From positions 1,651-53,892 of the forward strand of contig PLUF01000027.1 in assembly GCA_003164815.1 (NCBI GenBank): a stretch of 52,242 bases of DNA, written 5' to 3'. The position numbers were made by a program, and so were the translations under genes. Below are positions 40,766 to 49,177 of the stretch, piece by piece (within the stretch, counting starts at the first letter, position 1; every line of letters starts with the position of its first letter). The notes under the pieces are model-generated. The model was not told where the DNA came from and ran no database searches. It worked only from the letters and a program-made list of their open reading frames with translations. The DNA is from Candidatus Gagatemarchaeum stordalenia. GTDB lineage: Archaea; Thermoproteota; Nitrososphaeria; Nitrososphaerales; Gagatemarchaeaceae.

Positions 40766-42394
40766 ATGAGCGGTAATTTGCAGAATCCGACGAAATATTT
40801 TGCAAGAGATGCGACCGGACTCGTCCGTGAGTTCGGCGCTCTAGACACACTCCTCTTCGCTTCGGTGATGGTATTCGCGCTCGTCTTCACGACGACGCAA
40901 TTCGCGTGGTTCTATGGGAACACGCTGGGTGCGAACCTGACGTTGACGCTCCTGGTCGCCGCCGTGCCGTTCATCTTCCTGATGCTCGCCTACTGGGCCA
41001 TCGGGATCACCATGCCGCGGTCGGGGAACGACTACGTCTGGATAGGACGCATCTTCCATCCGTCGATAGGTTTCGCCTGGTCCCTCTTCTACATGGTGAT
41101 CGTCTTCCTCGTCGCATACGTGGGGGAGGTCGGGCCCTTCTCGTACGCCATCTCGGCCGCCCTCTCGATACTGGGCCTCCAGTCGAACTCGGCCAGCCTT
41201 ACCAACCTGGGCAACTTCCTAGGCGGCTCCCTGGGCACCCTGGAACTGGCGAGCCTATTCACCGTAATATTCGGGGTCTTCGCTCTCTTCGGGACACGGC
41301 TGATCAAGGCCATGCTCTACATCACTTGGATCGCGGCCATCTTGGGCATCGGACTGATGTGGTACATCCTTGGGACGACCAGCACCTCGACTTTCGTCAG
41401 CAACTGGAACGCCTTCCTCTCCAACACCTGCTCGAGCTGCTCATACAGCGCCCTCCAGAGCGCAGGCTCGGTCGGCATGCCGGCGCTCTCGACGGGCTTC
41501 GGAGGTGTGATCCTTGCTCTGCCCCTCGCGTTCCTCTTCCTCTTCGGAGGGAACTACGCCACCGGGTTCGCCGGAGAGATAAAGAACGTAAAGAAGGCCA
41601 TCCCGATCGCGCTCTTCCTCTCACTCCTCTTCGGCATCATCTACTGGTCCATCACCTCGACGCTCACGCTCGACACCGTGGGAAGCAGTTGGATGACCAT
41701 AGTCGGCCACGCCTGGGACGGCAGCGGCGTTAGCAGCACGGCCTACCCGCTGGCATTCGCGCCCTCCCAGCCCCTGCTTCTGGCGGTAGCGGCGTACCCA
41801 AACAACGCCCTCATAACGGCGATGTTCGTGCTTTACATCCTCGGCTCGGTAGGGGCGCTCTTCACCTACTTCTGGATACCCAGCAAGTACTTCTTCGCCT
41901 GGTCCTTCGACCGGGTCCTTCCCTCAAAGTTCGCGGACATCAGCCACCGGTTCCACACGGCCTACCTCTCGGTGGGAGTGATAGTCGTGCTCGGCATCGC
42001 CCTCTCCTACGTCTACGCCTACCTGGGCTACTCGGTTTACTTCACGATGGGGAGCGTCCTCTGGGGCGCCGCCTACGTGATGCCCGGGCTCGCCCTCGCG
42101 GCCTTCCCGTTCGTCAAAAAGGACCTGTTCGCGCAGGCGCCCGGCTGGGTGGCCAAGAAGGTCGCCGGGATTCCCATAGTGAGTCTCATCGGCGTGGCCG
42201 TGGCGGTCGGGTTCACATACGTCGCAGCAGTGGCCTACAACAACCCCGCGATCGGCACGGCCGACGCCTTCAGCGAAGACCTGGCAGTGGGGCTGATCGT
42301 GGTTGGCTTCGCTATCTACTTCGTGAGCGCGATGTATCACAAGGGCAAGGGAATGGACCTCGGAATGGCCCTGAAGGAAATCCCGCCAGAGTAG
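40766..42394 (+). CDS. APC-superfamily amino acid/amine permease
   Basis: The 542-residue membrane protein has about 12 predicted helices. Its start, ALDTLLFASVMVFALVFTTTQF, and later SGNDYVWIGRIFHPSIGFAWS fit the amino acid-polyamine-organocation superfamily. The first helix pair contains MPRSGNDYV, where APC proteins commonly have P-x-(A/S)-G-G. There is a long loop near TSTSTFVSNWN with two Cys residues (NTCSSCSY). Its divergent placement beside ggt suggests import of an amino acid, amine or gamma-glutamyl compound. Substrate unknown. Confidence 0.85.
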   Translation: MSGNLQNPTKYFARDATGLVREFGALDTLLFASVMVFALVFTTTQFAWFYGNTLGANLTLTLLVAAVPFIFLMLAYWAIGITMPRSGNDYVWIGRIFHPSIGFAWSLFYMVIVFLVAYVGEVGPFSYAISAALSILGLQSNSASLTNLGNFLGGSLGTLELASLFTVIFGVFALFGTRLIKAMLYITWIAAILGIGLMWYILGTTSTSTFVSNWNAFLSNTCSSCSYSALQSAGSVGMPALSTGFGGVILALPLAFLFLFGGNYATGFAGEIKNVKKAIPIALFLSLLFGIIYWSITSTLTLDTVGSSWMTIVGHAWDGSGVSSTAYPLAFAPSQPLLLAVAAYPNNALITAMFVLYILGSVGALFTYFWIPSKYFFAWSFDRVLPSKFADISHRFHTAYLSVGVIVVLGIALSYVYAYLGYSVYFTMGSVLWGAAYVMPGLALAAFPFVKKDLFAQAPGWVAKKVAGIPIVSLIGVAVAVGFTYVAAVAYNNPAIGTADAFSEDLAVGLIVVGFAIYFVSAMYHKGKGMDLGMALKEIPPE

Positions 42395-42416
42395 AAGACG
42401 AAGGCTCGCTGAGGCG

Positions 42417-43082
42417 CTACATCACAAGGGCTACGGGACGCGTTATCCCCGCGGTCCCGCCGGTTAGCGCGATGGGCGTGCCGACGAAAAGGAACTCCTT
42501 ACCGATGAGCTTGTCGAGGTTGTTGAGGTTCTCGAAGATGACGACATGCTTCGGGAGCAGGGCCTTGTGGGCCTCGAACGGGGAATGATCGGGGCCTGGC
42601 GCGTCGATCCCCACCGCCTCGATCCCGAGCCCAGCCAGGTACTCCGCAGCCTCCTTGGTGATGTCCGGGTGCTCCATCCAGTCGGGCGTCGCGTTCTTTG
42701 AAGTGTAGTTGAGGTGGAACAGCACTATCCAGCCCTTGCCGATCTCTCCGGCGTGCCCGGCAGCCTTGATCGCCTTCTCGACGTCGGCCTTGGTTATCTG
42801 GAACCTCTTGGGTTTCTTGGAGAAATCGAGGACGACCCCGTGGCCGACGTAGTGCGAGAGGGGCATCTTGTCGACCGGGACACCTCCGGCGACCATGTGG
42901 ACAGGCGCGTCGACGTGGGTCGAGACGTGCTCCACGAAGGTCCAGACGTAGGATTCGTAGCCGTTGTCCCTTATCGTCGAGAACGTTGTCCGAAGGGGCT
43001 GGGGATACCCCGGATAGACAGGCGTGTTCATGCTCGTCATGGGTACCGCCAGGTCGACGATCTTCTTGAAAGGAAGGCTCAA
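42417..43082 (-). CDS. Cyclase-family hydrolase (kynurenine formamidase-like)
   Basis: The 221-residue protein follows the cyclase/KynB family: FKKIVDLAVPMTSMNTPVYP at the start, then the metal signature VEHVSTHVDAPVHMV (H-x-x-x-H-x-D-A-P-x-H), and GIEAVGIDAPGPDHSP followed by HKALLPKHVVIFENLNNL. These enzymes use a metal to hydrolyse amides, including formylkynurenine. The start is TTG 43082, with a TATA-like TTTTTACG at 43115-43122. It is downstream of pyrK but with its own promoter. The real substrate is uncertain. Confidence 0.85.
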   Translation of the reverse strand: MSLPFKKIVDLAVPMTSMNTPVYPGYPQPLRTTFSTIRDNGYESYVWTFVEHVSTHVDAPVHMVAGGVPVDKMPLSHYVGHGVVLDFSKKPKRFQITKADVEKAIKAAGHAGEIGKGWIVLFHLNYTSKNATPDWMEHPDITKEAAEYLAGLGIEAVGIDAPGPDHSPFEAHKALLPKHVVIFENLNNLDKLIGKEFLFVGTPIALTGGTAGITRPVALVM

Positions 43083-43150
43083 TGTAGCTCTCCCTCGATG
43101 GGCCGGTCCGACTCGTAAAAATGTTTCCAAGACGTGTTGTCGGGCGCGGC

Positions 43151-43963
43151 TCAGATCCGGATGTACCGGCCCGAAGGGTCCCGCTGCAGCAGCCCGAACT
43201 CGTCGAGGGCCTCCTTCAGTGCGTCGGCGTCCAGGACCGCCCCGTCCCGGCACAGGAGGTTCTTCCCGATGGAGCAGCTCCCGCAGATGCCTATCCCGCA
43301 CTTCATGCTCCTCTCCAGGCTCGCCTCGAAGTCCACTCCGGCCCGGACCGAGATCTCGTACAGCTTCCTCATCATCACCTCTGGGCCGCAGGTGTAGACC
43401 CTCGTGACCTTCCTCTCGGCGATCAGTCCCTCCGCGAGGTCGGTCGGGAAGCCCGCATGCCCGTAGCTCCCGTCGTCCGTCGTGAGGAAGACGTTCTTCC
43501 TCCTTACCGCCCTCTGCAATGGCTTCTCGAAGAGCAGGTCGGCCTTCGTCCTCCCCCCGATCACCACGGCGACCTTGCTGCCCGCCCGAAGAAGAGCCCT
43601 GGCGAGCGGAAGCATCGGCGCCAGCCCGGTCCCCCCGCCGACGAGCAGGGCGCTGCACCTCTCGACGGTGAACGGGTGCCCGTAGGGGCCCCGTATCCCG
43701 ATTACGTCGCCGCGCTTGGCGCGCACCAGCTCATTGCTCCCCGGACCCCAGGGCTTGGCAGTGACAGAGCAGACCCCTTGCTCGTCGTAGTTGGAGAGGC
43801 TCATGGGGAACTCGTCGAACCCTGGCTCCCAGAGCATCACGAACTGACCGGGCTTCGCCGAGGAGCACTCCTCGTCCTTGAAGTAGACGCTCGTGATGCT
43901 CCGGTTCTCTTTCACGTTCCTGATGACGCGCCTGATGCGCGTCCGCTCAGAACTTATGTCCAA
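43151..43963 (-). CDS. pyrK: Dihydroorotate dehydrogenase electron-transfer subunit
   Basis: PyrK couples the PyrD flavoenzyme to NAD through FAD and an iron-sulfur cluster in pyrimidine synthesis. The FAD-binding part shows GQFVMLWEPGFDEFPMSLSN, the NAD-binding part LLVGGGTGLAPMLPLARAL and VYTCGPEVMM, and the C-terminus has the [2Fe-2S] ligands in MKCGIGICGSCSIGKNLLC. The 270 residues fit the family. The start is TTG 43963, overlapping the end of pyrD by 17 bp. Confidence 0.92.
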   Translation of the reverse strand: MDISSERTRIRRVIRNVKENRSITSVYFKDEECSSAKPGQFVMLWEPGFDEFPMSLSNYDEQGVCSVTAKPWGPGSNELVRAKRGDVIGIRGPYGHPFTVERCSALLVGGGTGLAPMLPLARALLRAGSKVAVVIGGRTKADLLFEKPLQRAVRRKNVFLTTDDGSYGHAGFPTDLAEGLIAERKVTRVYTCGPEVMMRKLYEISVRAGVDFEASLERSMKCGIGICGSCSIGKNLLCRDGAVLDADALKEALDEFGLLQRDPSGRYIRI

Positions 43964-44861
43964 GGCCCACCATCTCCTGCACCCTCCGGTACTTCTTGCG
44001 CTTCATGTACTGCTCGACTCCCCGGTTTATCTTGTTGAAGACGCCGTACCCCTCGTAGAGGGCCGTGCCAACCTCGACAGCGGATGCGCCGGCGAGGATG
44101 AGCTCGACCGCGTGCTCCCAGGTGGAGACGCCTCCGCACCCGATAATCGGGACCTTCAGGTTCTCGTAGAGCTCGTAGATCCGAGCGACCGCTATCGGCC
44201 TGATACCAGGGCCGGAGAGGCCGCCATATTTGTGGGCGAGGGAGGGCCTCCCGGTCTCGACCTCGATGGCCATCGCGCCCATGGAGTTGATCGCCGTGAT
44301 CCCGTTCGCCCCTGAGCCCACTGCCGCGCGGGCGACCTCGAGCGTCCTATGGGTGTTCGCCGAGAGCTTAACGAAGACAGGCTTCTGGGTCCTCGAGCGG
44401 ACTGCTTTCACCACCGCGGCCACGACCTCCGGGTCGTGCCCGATCTCGGTCCCTACGCCCTCTACGTGCGGGCAGCTAAGGTTGAGCTCGTAGGCGAGGA
44501 ACTCGTTCCTGTCGAGGATCTCCACGACCCGGCCGAACTCGACGGGTCCGCCGCCGAATATCGAGACCACTATCGGAAGGCGGCGTCCCTTCACAGCGGC
44601 GAGCTCCTCCGAGAACGCGTGCGCGCCTGGGTTCGAGAGGCCCACGGCGTTGAGCAGACCGCTGTCGGTCGCCACGAGGGTGGGGTTCCTGTAGCCTTCC
44701 CTGGGCTCCAGCCCTATCGACTTCGAGACGACGCCCCCGGCCCCCGACTCGATGGCTCGGGTGAGCGTCTTCACCGTGACCCCTGCTATGCCTGAAGCGA
44801 GCAGGATGGGGTTCTCAAACTTCATTCCCGCGACGGAGACCCGCAAGGGTGTGTCGACCAA
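43947..44861 (-). CDS. pyrD: Dihydroorotate dehydrogenase (class 1B catalytic subunit)
   Basis: The 304-residue FMN enzyme oxidises dihydroorotate to orotate. It shows FENPILLASGIAG at the start, VSKSIGLEPREGYRNPT, the catalytic-loop part ELNLSCPHVEGVG with the active Cys, FVKLSANTHR, NGITAINSMGAM, and IGCGGVSTWEHAVELILAGA at the phosphate site. The pyrK partner next door identifies it as class 1B. The start is TTG 44861. The promoter lies in the 70-bp gap shared with divergent nop5. Confidence 0.94.
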   Translation of the reverse strand: MVDTPLRVSVAGMKFENPILLASGIAGVTVKTLTRAIESGAGGVVSKSIGLEPREGYRNPTLVATDSGLLNAVGLSNPGAHAFSEELAAVKGRRLPIVVSIFGGGPVEFGRVVEILDRNEFLAYELNLSCPHVEGVGTEIGHDPEVVAAVVKAVRSRTQKPVFVKLSANTHRTLEVARAAVGSGANGITAINSMGAMAIEVETGRPSLAHKYGGLSGPGIRPIAVARIYELYENLKVPIIGCGGVSTWEHAVELILAGASAVEVGTALYEGYGVFNKINRGVEQYMKRKKYRRVQEMVGLGHKF

Positions 44862-44931
44862 CGCCTGATACGCCGAATCGCTACCAAGATAACCTTTAAG
44901 CCGATGTCGCGACGCCGATGGGCGAACAGTA
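44862..44931. promoter_or_regulatory. Divergent promoter of pyrDK and nop5-flpA
   Basis: This 70-bp gap holds a plus-strand CCTTTAAGCC (44893-44902) for nop5 and a minus-strand GGTTATCTT (44884-44893) for pyrD. The two elements touch each other, so the two transcription units may compete or share factors. Confidence 0.5.
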
Positions 44932-46179
44932 ATGTCCGACGAACCAGTCTTGTTCGAGACCGAAGCGGGCCTCGTGCTCCTTCAGGGTACCAAGATCCTT
45001 GCGGCGGAGAGGAAGAGCCAGGTCCGAGCGCAGGGGATCGCCAAGATTGGGGAGAGGGCAAGGGCGGAAGGCATGGACTCGATAAAGGCCATGGACGCCG
45101 AAGCCTCTCAGGAGCTCAGGAAGCTCGGCTTCAACGTCACCGTCTTGACAGAGCAGGAGCTGAACGAGCTCAACACCCAGAAGATCTCGATAATCGTGAA
45201 CTCGGGACTGGCGCCGGGCGAACAGGAGGCCCTGGACATCGTCAGGCAGGGAGCGCTGGAGGCTGCGGAGCAGAAGATCAGCACCGAATCCTCGAGAGAG
45301 GACCTTCAGCTAGTCCATGCTATCCAGGGGCTTGACGAGCTCGACCGCATGCTGAACATCACGGCGGAGCGCGTCGCGGAGTGGTACAGCCTCCACTTCC
45401 CGGAGCTGCTGCAGATACTCGGCGACAACATCCTGCTCAGCAAGATCATAGTCGAGAACGGTTCGAGGAGCCAGTTCACAGAGAGCAAGCTCGAAGGGAA
45501 GGGGTTCAGCGAGAAGAAGATAGAGGCGATAATCACGGCGGCGGAGCGGTCGAAGGGCGGGACGATCACGGAGCGGGACCTCGGGAGGATCGTCGGGCTG
45601 GCCAACATCGCGATAGCTGTGGCGGCGGACAGAGACAAGCTCGCCGAGTACGTGGAGTCGACGATGAAGCGGATCGCCCCGAACACGAACAGCGTCGCGG
45701 GAGCTACCATAGGCGCGCGCCTCATCGCCAAGGCCGGCGGCCTGGATAGGCTCGCGAGACTGCCCGCCAGCACGATCCAGGTCCTGGGCGCGGAGAAGGC
45801 CCTCTTTCGGGCCCTAAGGACGGGAGCGAGGCCCCCGAAGCACGGCATACTCTTCCAGCACGACGCGGTCCACAGCGCGCCCAAGTGGCAGAGGGGGAAG
45901 ATAGCGCGGGCCCTGGCGAACAAGATCGCCATCGCGGCGAGGATCGACTACTTCAGGGGCGAGAAGGAAGAGGCCCTCACCGGCACGCTCGAGAAGAGGC
46001 TGGACGAGATCAGGGTAAAGTATAAGGAGCCAAGGGAGACCGTCGAGCCGAAAAGATCCTACAGAGATGACAAACGTCCTCGTTATGGCAAGGGGCGGAA
46101 GGGAAGAAGTTTTTACAAAGAACCTCGTTCCGGGCAACAAGACGTACGGCGAAGACCTTATCAAAATAGAAGGGACTGA
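44932..46179 (+). CDS. nop5: Nop5 (Nop56/58 homologue), C/D-box sRNP scaffold
   Basis: Nop5 bridges fibrillarin and L7Ae on box C/D guide RNAs that direct 2'-O-methylation of rRNA and tRNA. The coiled-coil part and the NOP domain are clear: WYSLHFPELLQIL, IAPNTNSVAGATIGARLIAK and GAEKALFRALRTGARPPKHG. The C-terminal about 50 residues form a basic tail (KRSYRDDKRPRYGKGRKGRS region) and are encoded in the overlap with the fibrillarin gene. The 415-residue length agrees with the family plus this tail. Confidence 0.94.
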   Translation: MSDEPVLFETEAGLVLLQGTKILAAERKSQVRAQGIAKIGERARAEGMDSIKAMDAEASQELRKLGFNVTVLTEQELNELNTQKISIIVNSGLAPGEQEALDIVRQGALEAAEQKISTESSREDLQLVHAIQGLDELDRMLNITAERVAEWYSLHFPELLQILGDNILLSKIIVENGSRSQFTESKLEGKGFSEKKIEAIITAAERSKGGTITERDLGRIVGLANIAIAVAADRDKLAEYVESTMKRIAPNTNSVAGATIGARLIAKAGGLDRLARLPASTIQVLGAEKALFRALRTGARPPKHGILFQHDAVHSAPKWQRGKIARALANKIAIAARIDYFRGEKEEALTGTLEKRLDEIRVKYKEPRETVEPKRSYRDDKRPRYGKGRKGRSFYKEPRSGQQDVRRRPYQNRRD

Positions 46180-46729
46180 GTTCAGGGCCTGGGACCCCTT
46201 CCGGTCTAAGCTGGCTGGCGCGATCCTGAAGGGCCTGCCACAGGACCTGATTCGTCCCGGCGACAAGGTGCTCTACCTGGGGACATCCACAGGGACGACC
46301 CCGTCACATGTCTCCGACATCGTCGGACCAAGGGGGCTCCTCATCGGGGTGGAGTTCGCCCCGAGGGTAGGGAGGGAGTTCGTGGAGAACGTCGCAAGGG
46401 TGAGGAGGAACGTTGTGCCGTACATCGCGGACGCCCGGGAAGCCGAGAAGTTCGCGTCGTTCGGGAAGGTCGACGTCGTCTACTGCGACGTCGCGCAGCA
46501 GGACCAGACGGAGATAGCGATGGAGAACTGCAGGAAGAACCTCAAGAACAGGGGGAGGCTCCTCCTGGTGGTGAAGTCTAGGAGCATCGACGTGCTGAAG
46601 GAGCCCAGGGACGTCTTCCGCCAGGAAGGGGAGAGGCTCGCTGGCGCAGGCTTCGTGGTCGAGAAGATCATCGAGCTGAGCCCCTTCGACAAGGACCATG
46701 CCCTGATCTCCGCCGTCTTCGTCGCCTAG
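46067..46729 (+). CDS. flpA: Fibrillarin-like rRNA/tRNA 2'-O-methyltransferase
   Basis: FlpA is the methyltransferase subunit of the C/D-box sRNP. The N-terminal entry EVFTKNLVPGNKTYGEDLI and REWDP-like FRAWDPFRSKLAGAIL are the fibrillarin pattern. The SAM site is VLYLGTSTGTTPSHVSDIVG, and the acidic PYIADAREAEKFA, VVYCDVAQQDQTEI and VVKSRSID follow. The first 113 bp overlap the end of nop5 in another frame. This N-terminus is needed to give the conserved entry, so the overlap appears real. CTAG at 46726-46729 is shared with the convergent rnhB stop. Confidence 0.94.
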   Translation: MTNVLVMARGGREEVFTKNLVPGNKTYGEDLIKIEGTEFRAWDPFRSKLAGAILKGLPQDLIRPGDKVLYLGTSTGTTPSHVSDIVGPRGLLIGVEFAPRVGREFVENVARVRRNVVPYIADAREAEKFASFGKVDVVYCDVAQQDQTEIAMENCRKNLKNRGRLLLVVKSRSIDVLKEPRDVFRQEGERLAGAGFVVEKIIELSPFDKDHALISAVFVA

Positions 46730-47394
46730 GGAACGAGGGTCGCGGCGAGGATCCGGTCCCAGGTCCTCCAGCTCCTTCTAGCGAACGGCGGGAACGCCCC
46801 CTCCCTCTCCATCCACCTTCTGAGATAGGCTATCGTCTCTTCGTCGGACGGATACCCCGAGCCGAACTCCCCGTGCTCCACCCGGAGGAGCTCCACGGCC
46901 CTGTCCCGTTCGACCTTGGCCACTATCGAGGCGGCCGAGACGACCACGTAGTTCCTGTCCGCCTTGTGCTCGGCCACGATCCTCGGGCAGGGGCGGGAGC
47001 GGAGCATCTCCTTGAGCTCCGTCGTGAAGAGCCGGGCGTTCGTGTCTGGGGCGTCTATGTACACCTGGTCGACGCCGAGTAAGGGTACGATCCGGGCCAT
47101 GTGAATGGCCTCGAGGAAGTTCAGCTTCCGGCGGCGGCGCCCGTATGTGACGTAGCGGTCGATCTCTTCGGGAAGGATCGGGAGGAACGACACTGCATCG
47201 CACCAGCTGGTGATCTCTTCGTAGAGGGCGCATCGCCTTTCGTGCGTCAGGAGCTTTGAGTCCCTCACGCCCAGTTCGGCGAGCCGCTTGAGAGCCTTCG
47301 AGTTCGCCGAGACTCCTGCGACGACCAACGGTCCCAGGATAGCACCTCGGCCCGCTTCGTCAATGCCCCCGACCGACTCGGTTGAGAGGACCAT
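46726..47394 (-). CDS. rnhB: Ribonuclease HII
   Basis: This endonuclease cuts RNA in RNA-DNA hybrids and removes misincorporated ribonucleotides. The catalytic Asp12-Glu13 pair is in VGGIDEAGRGAILGP, the third acid in VYIDAPDTN, and AEHKADRNYVVVSAASIVAK is the conserved later segment. The 222-residue length fits. It lies 15 bp after the NTPase gene and is probably its co-transcribed partner. Confidence 0.94.
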   Translation of the reverse strand: MVLSTESVGGIDEAGRGAILGPLVVAGVSANSKALKRLAELGVRDSKLLTHERRCALYEEITSWCDAVSFLPILPEEIDRYVTYGRRRRKLNFLEAIHMARIVPLLGVDQVYIDAPDTNARLFTTELKEMLRSRPCPRIVAEHKADRNYVVVSAASIVAKVERDRAVELLRVEHGEFGSGYPSDEETIAYLRRWMEREGAFPPFARRSWRTWDRILAATLVP

Positions 47395-47409
47395 GCGCGC
47401 CTCTCCTGA

Positions 47410-47970
47410 CTAGACGGTCTGCGGAGGGAGGATCGCCAGGATCTGGCTGGAGAGCGACGCAGGCAGCCCCTCCCTGTTGTGGAGCGTGACCTCGAGCATC
47501 TCCTTGTCAGCGAGGCCCTTGATCTCCTCAATCAGAGGGTCCTTGATTTTGTCGTGCACGACTGCGAGAATGGGCTTGCCGGACTTGAAACAGGCTTCGG
47601 CGCCCCGCTTGAATTCGGGGCTCGTGAGCTCCATCGGGCCCACTTCGTCGATGACTATGAGATCCGCCGACCTCGCGGCCTGCTCCAGCGCCGCCGCGCC
47701 GATGTCGACGAGCCCCTTGAGGTTGACCCTGTACCTCCCCACCTTGGGTCCGAGGGTGCCATCGGATGAGGCGAGGGGGCCCTCTAGACCGCTCATGAGA
47801 TCGAGTATCGTGAAGCCCGTGCGCTCCCTTCCCTTCCGCCTCTCCTTGGTGAGACAACCGCCCACCCCATAGCCCTTCGAGCGGACGAGGTAGATCACCC
47901 TCGAGACGACGGCGGACTTGCCGATTCCGGGGGGACCGGTGAGGAGCCATACGCGAACTGGAGAGGACAT
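47410..47970 (-). CDS. THEP1-family NTPase (nucleoside-triphosphatase)
   Basis: The protein of about 186 residues starts at ATG 47970 (MSSPVRVWLLTGPPGIGKSA). The Walker A motif GPPGIGKS, the family-specific VGGCLTKERRKGRERTGF, and the Walker B LIVIDEVGPMEL identify the THEP1/MJ1559 type, which hydrolyses nucleoside triphosphates. I preferred 47970 over an upstream in-frame start because a minus-strand TATA (ATTTAAG at 47996-48003) predicts a start site just before it. It is upstream of rnhB in the same operon. The cellular role is uncertain. Confidence 0.86.
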   Translation of the reverse strand: MSSPVRVWLLTGPPGIGKSAVVSRVIYLVRSKGYGVGGCLTKERRKGRERTGFTILDLMSGLEGPLASSDGTLGPKVGRYRVNLKGLVDIGAAALEQAARSADLIVIDEVGPMELTSPEFKRGAEACFKSGKPILAVVHDKIKDPLIEEIKGLADKEMLEVTLHNREGLPASLSSQILAILPPQTV

Positions 47971-48025
47971 TGAGGGGACCGTCGAATCTGCTCGGCTTAA
48001 ATGCTTCACGACACGCCCTTCGCTC
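47971..48025. promoter_or_regulatory. Bidirectional promoter of NTPase-rnhB and trm1
   Basis: This gap of about 55 bp contains one symmetrical-looking TATA element, GGCTTAAATGC (47995-48005). It serves trm1 on the plus strand (21-32 nt before its GTG) and the NTPase on the minus strand (about 25-35 nt before its ATG). Confidence 0.5.
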
Positions 48026-49177
48026 GTGCCTCAGAAGCTCGCGCTCATCTGCGAGGGAGGGACCGAGTTGTACGTCCCTTCGCAGAGCCTGGAAGGGACA
48101 CCTCCGGCCACGCATCCGGTCTTCTTCAACCCCGCAGCGAAGACGAACAGGGACATCTCGGTCGCCTTAGCCGCTGCTACCGGGCCGAAGAGCTTCCTCG
48201 ACGTGCTCGCAGGGACAGGGGCTCGCGGGCTCCGCGTCGCCAAGGAGTCACGCCGCAAGACGCACGTCACCCTCGCTGACTTCAGCACGCCGTCGCTGGC
48301 CGTCACCAGGAGGAACGTCAAGAGGAACCAGCTGCTCAGGAGGTGCACGGTCGTCCACGAGGAGGCCAACAGGTACCTCACCTCGAGGTTCGAGAGGCAG
48401 GAGAAGTTTGATGCCATAGACGTCGACCCGTTCGGTTCGCCTGCTCCCTTCGTCCAGGCTGCGACGATGGCGGCCTCGGACGGCGGGGTCGTCTCGATGA
48501 CGGCCACCGACGCTGCGGTCCTCTGCGGGGTGTACCCGGACGTCTCATTCAGGAGGTACGGCGCGCTTGCCGTAAGGTCCGAGTTCGTCCACGAGACAGG
48601 CCTGCGGATCCTGCTCGGCTTCGCCGCCCGCATGGGCGGGATCAACGACATCGGCATCGAACCGATAATGGCCCATAGCACGCTCCACTACCTCCGCGTC
48701 TTCTTCCGGGTCAAGAAGGGCGCTGCAAAGGCGGATGCCTCGGTCGAGGCGCTAGGCTATGTGACGCAGTGCAACGGTTGTAACGCGCGGGAATGGGGAC
48801 CAAGCCCCATTGAGCGGTGCACGAGCTGCGGCACCCGAGTTCGTTCGAACGGCCCGCTCTGGACGGGGAAGATCGTCGACGAAGAGGTCGTGGCGGGGGC
48901 CCTCGGCTTCACGAAAGAGGCAGGCTGGAAGGACGCCGCGGAGACACTTGCCCCTCTCCGGGGGGTCGACCTCTTCCCGCCGTTCAGCTACTCCCCCGAG
49001 CGCGTCTGCTCCCGCCTGAAGATCCCCTCGGTCCCCGTGCGGAGCGCGCTGGAAGCCCTGACCGGAACCGGGTTCACGGCAGCGAGACAGCCCTTCGAGG
49101 AGAACGGGATCAAGACAGACGCAGAGTACGCGGAGTTCGTCGAAGCCGTGAGGGCGGCCTCAGGGACGTCGGCCTAG
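48026..49177 (+). CDS. trm1: tRNA (guanine26-N2)-dimethyltransferase Trm1
   Basis: Trm1 dimethylates G26 of tRNA. The sequence has the entry EGGTELYVPSQS and VFFNPAAKTNRDISVAL, the SAM site FLDVLAGTGARGLRVA, the catalytic region DAIDVDPFGSPAPFVQAA, and a C-terminal zinc part with QCNGCNAREWGPSPIERC followed by TSCG. I chose GTG 48026, so the protein has 383 residues, since the promoter element sits just upstream and the extended frame enters the opposite gene. It overlaps the convergent rlmE by 18 bp. Confidence 0.94.
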   Translation: MPQKLALICEGGTELYVPSQSLEGTPPATHPVFFNPAAKTNRDISVALAAATGPKSFLDVLAGTGARGLRVAKESRRKTHVTLADFSTPSLAVTRRNVKRNQLLRRCTVVHEEANRYLTSRFERQEKFDAIDVDPFGSPAPFVQAATMAASDGGVVSMTATDAAVLCGVYPDVSFRRYGALAVRSEFVHETGLRILLGFAARMGGINDIGIEPIMAHSTLHYLRVFFRVKKGAAKADASVEALGYVTQCNGCNAREWGPSPIERCTSCGTRVRSNGPLWTGKIVDEEVVAGALGFTKEAGWKDAAETLAPLRGVDLFPPFSYSPERVCSRLKIPSVPVRSALEALTGTGFTAARQPFEENGIKTDAEYAEFVEAVRAASGTSA

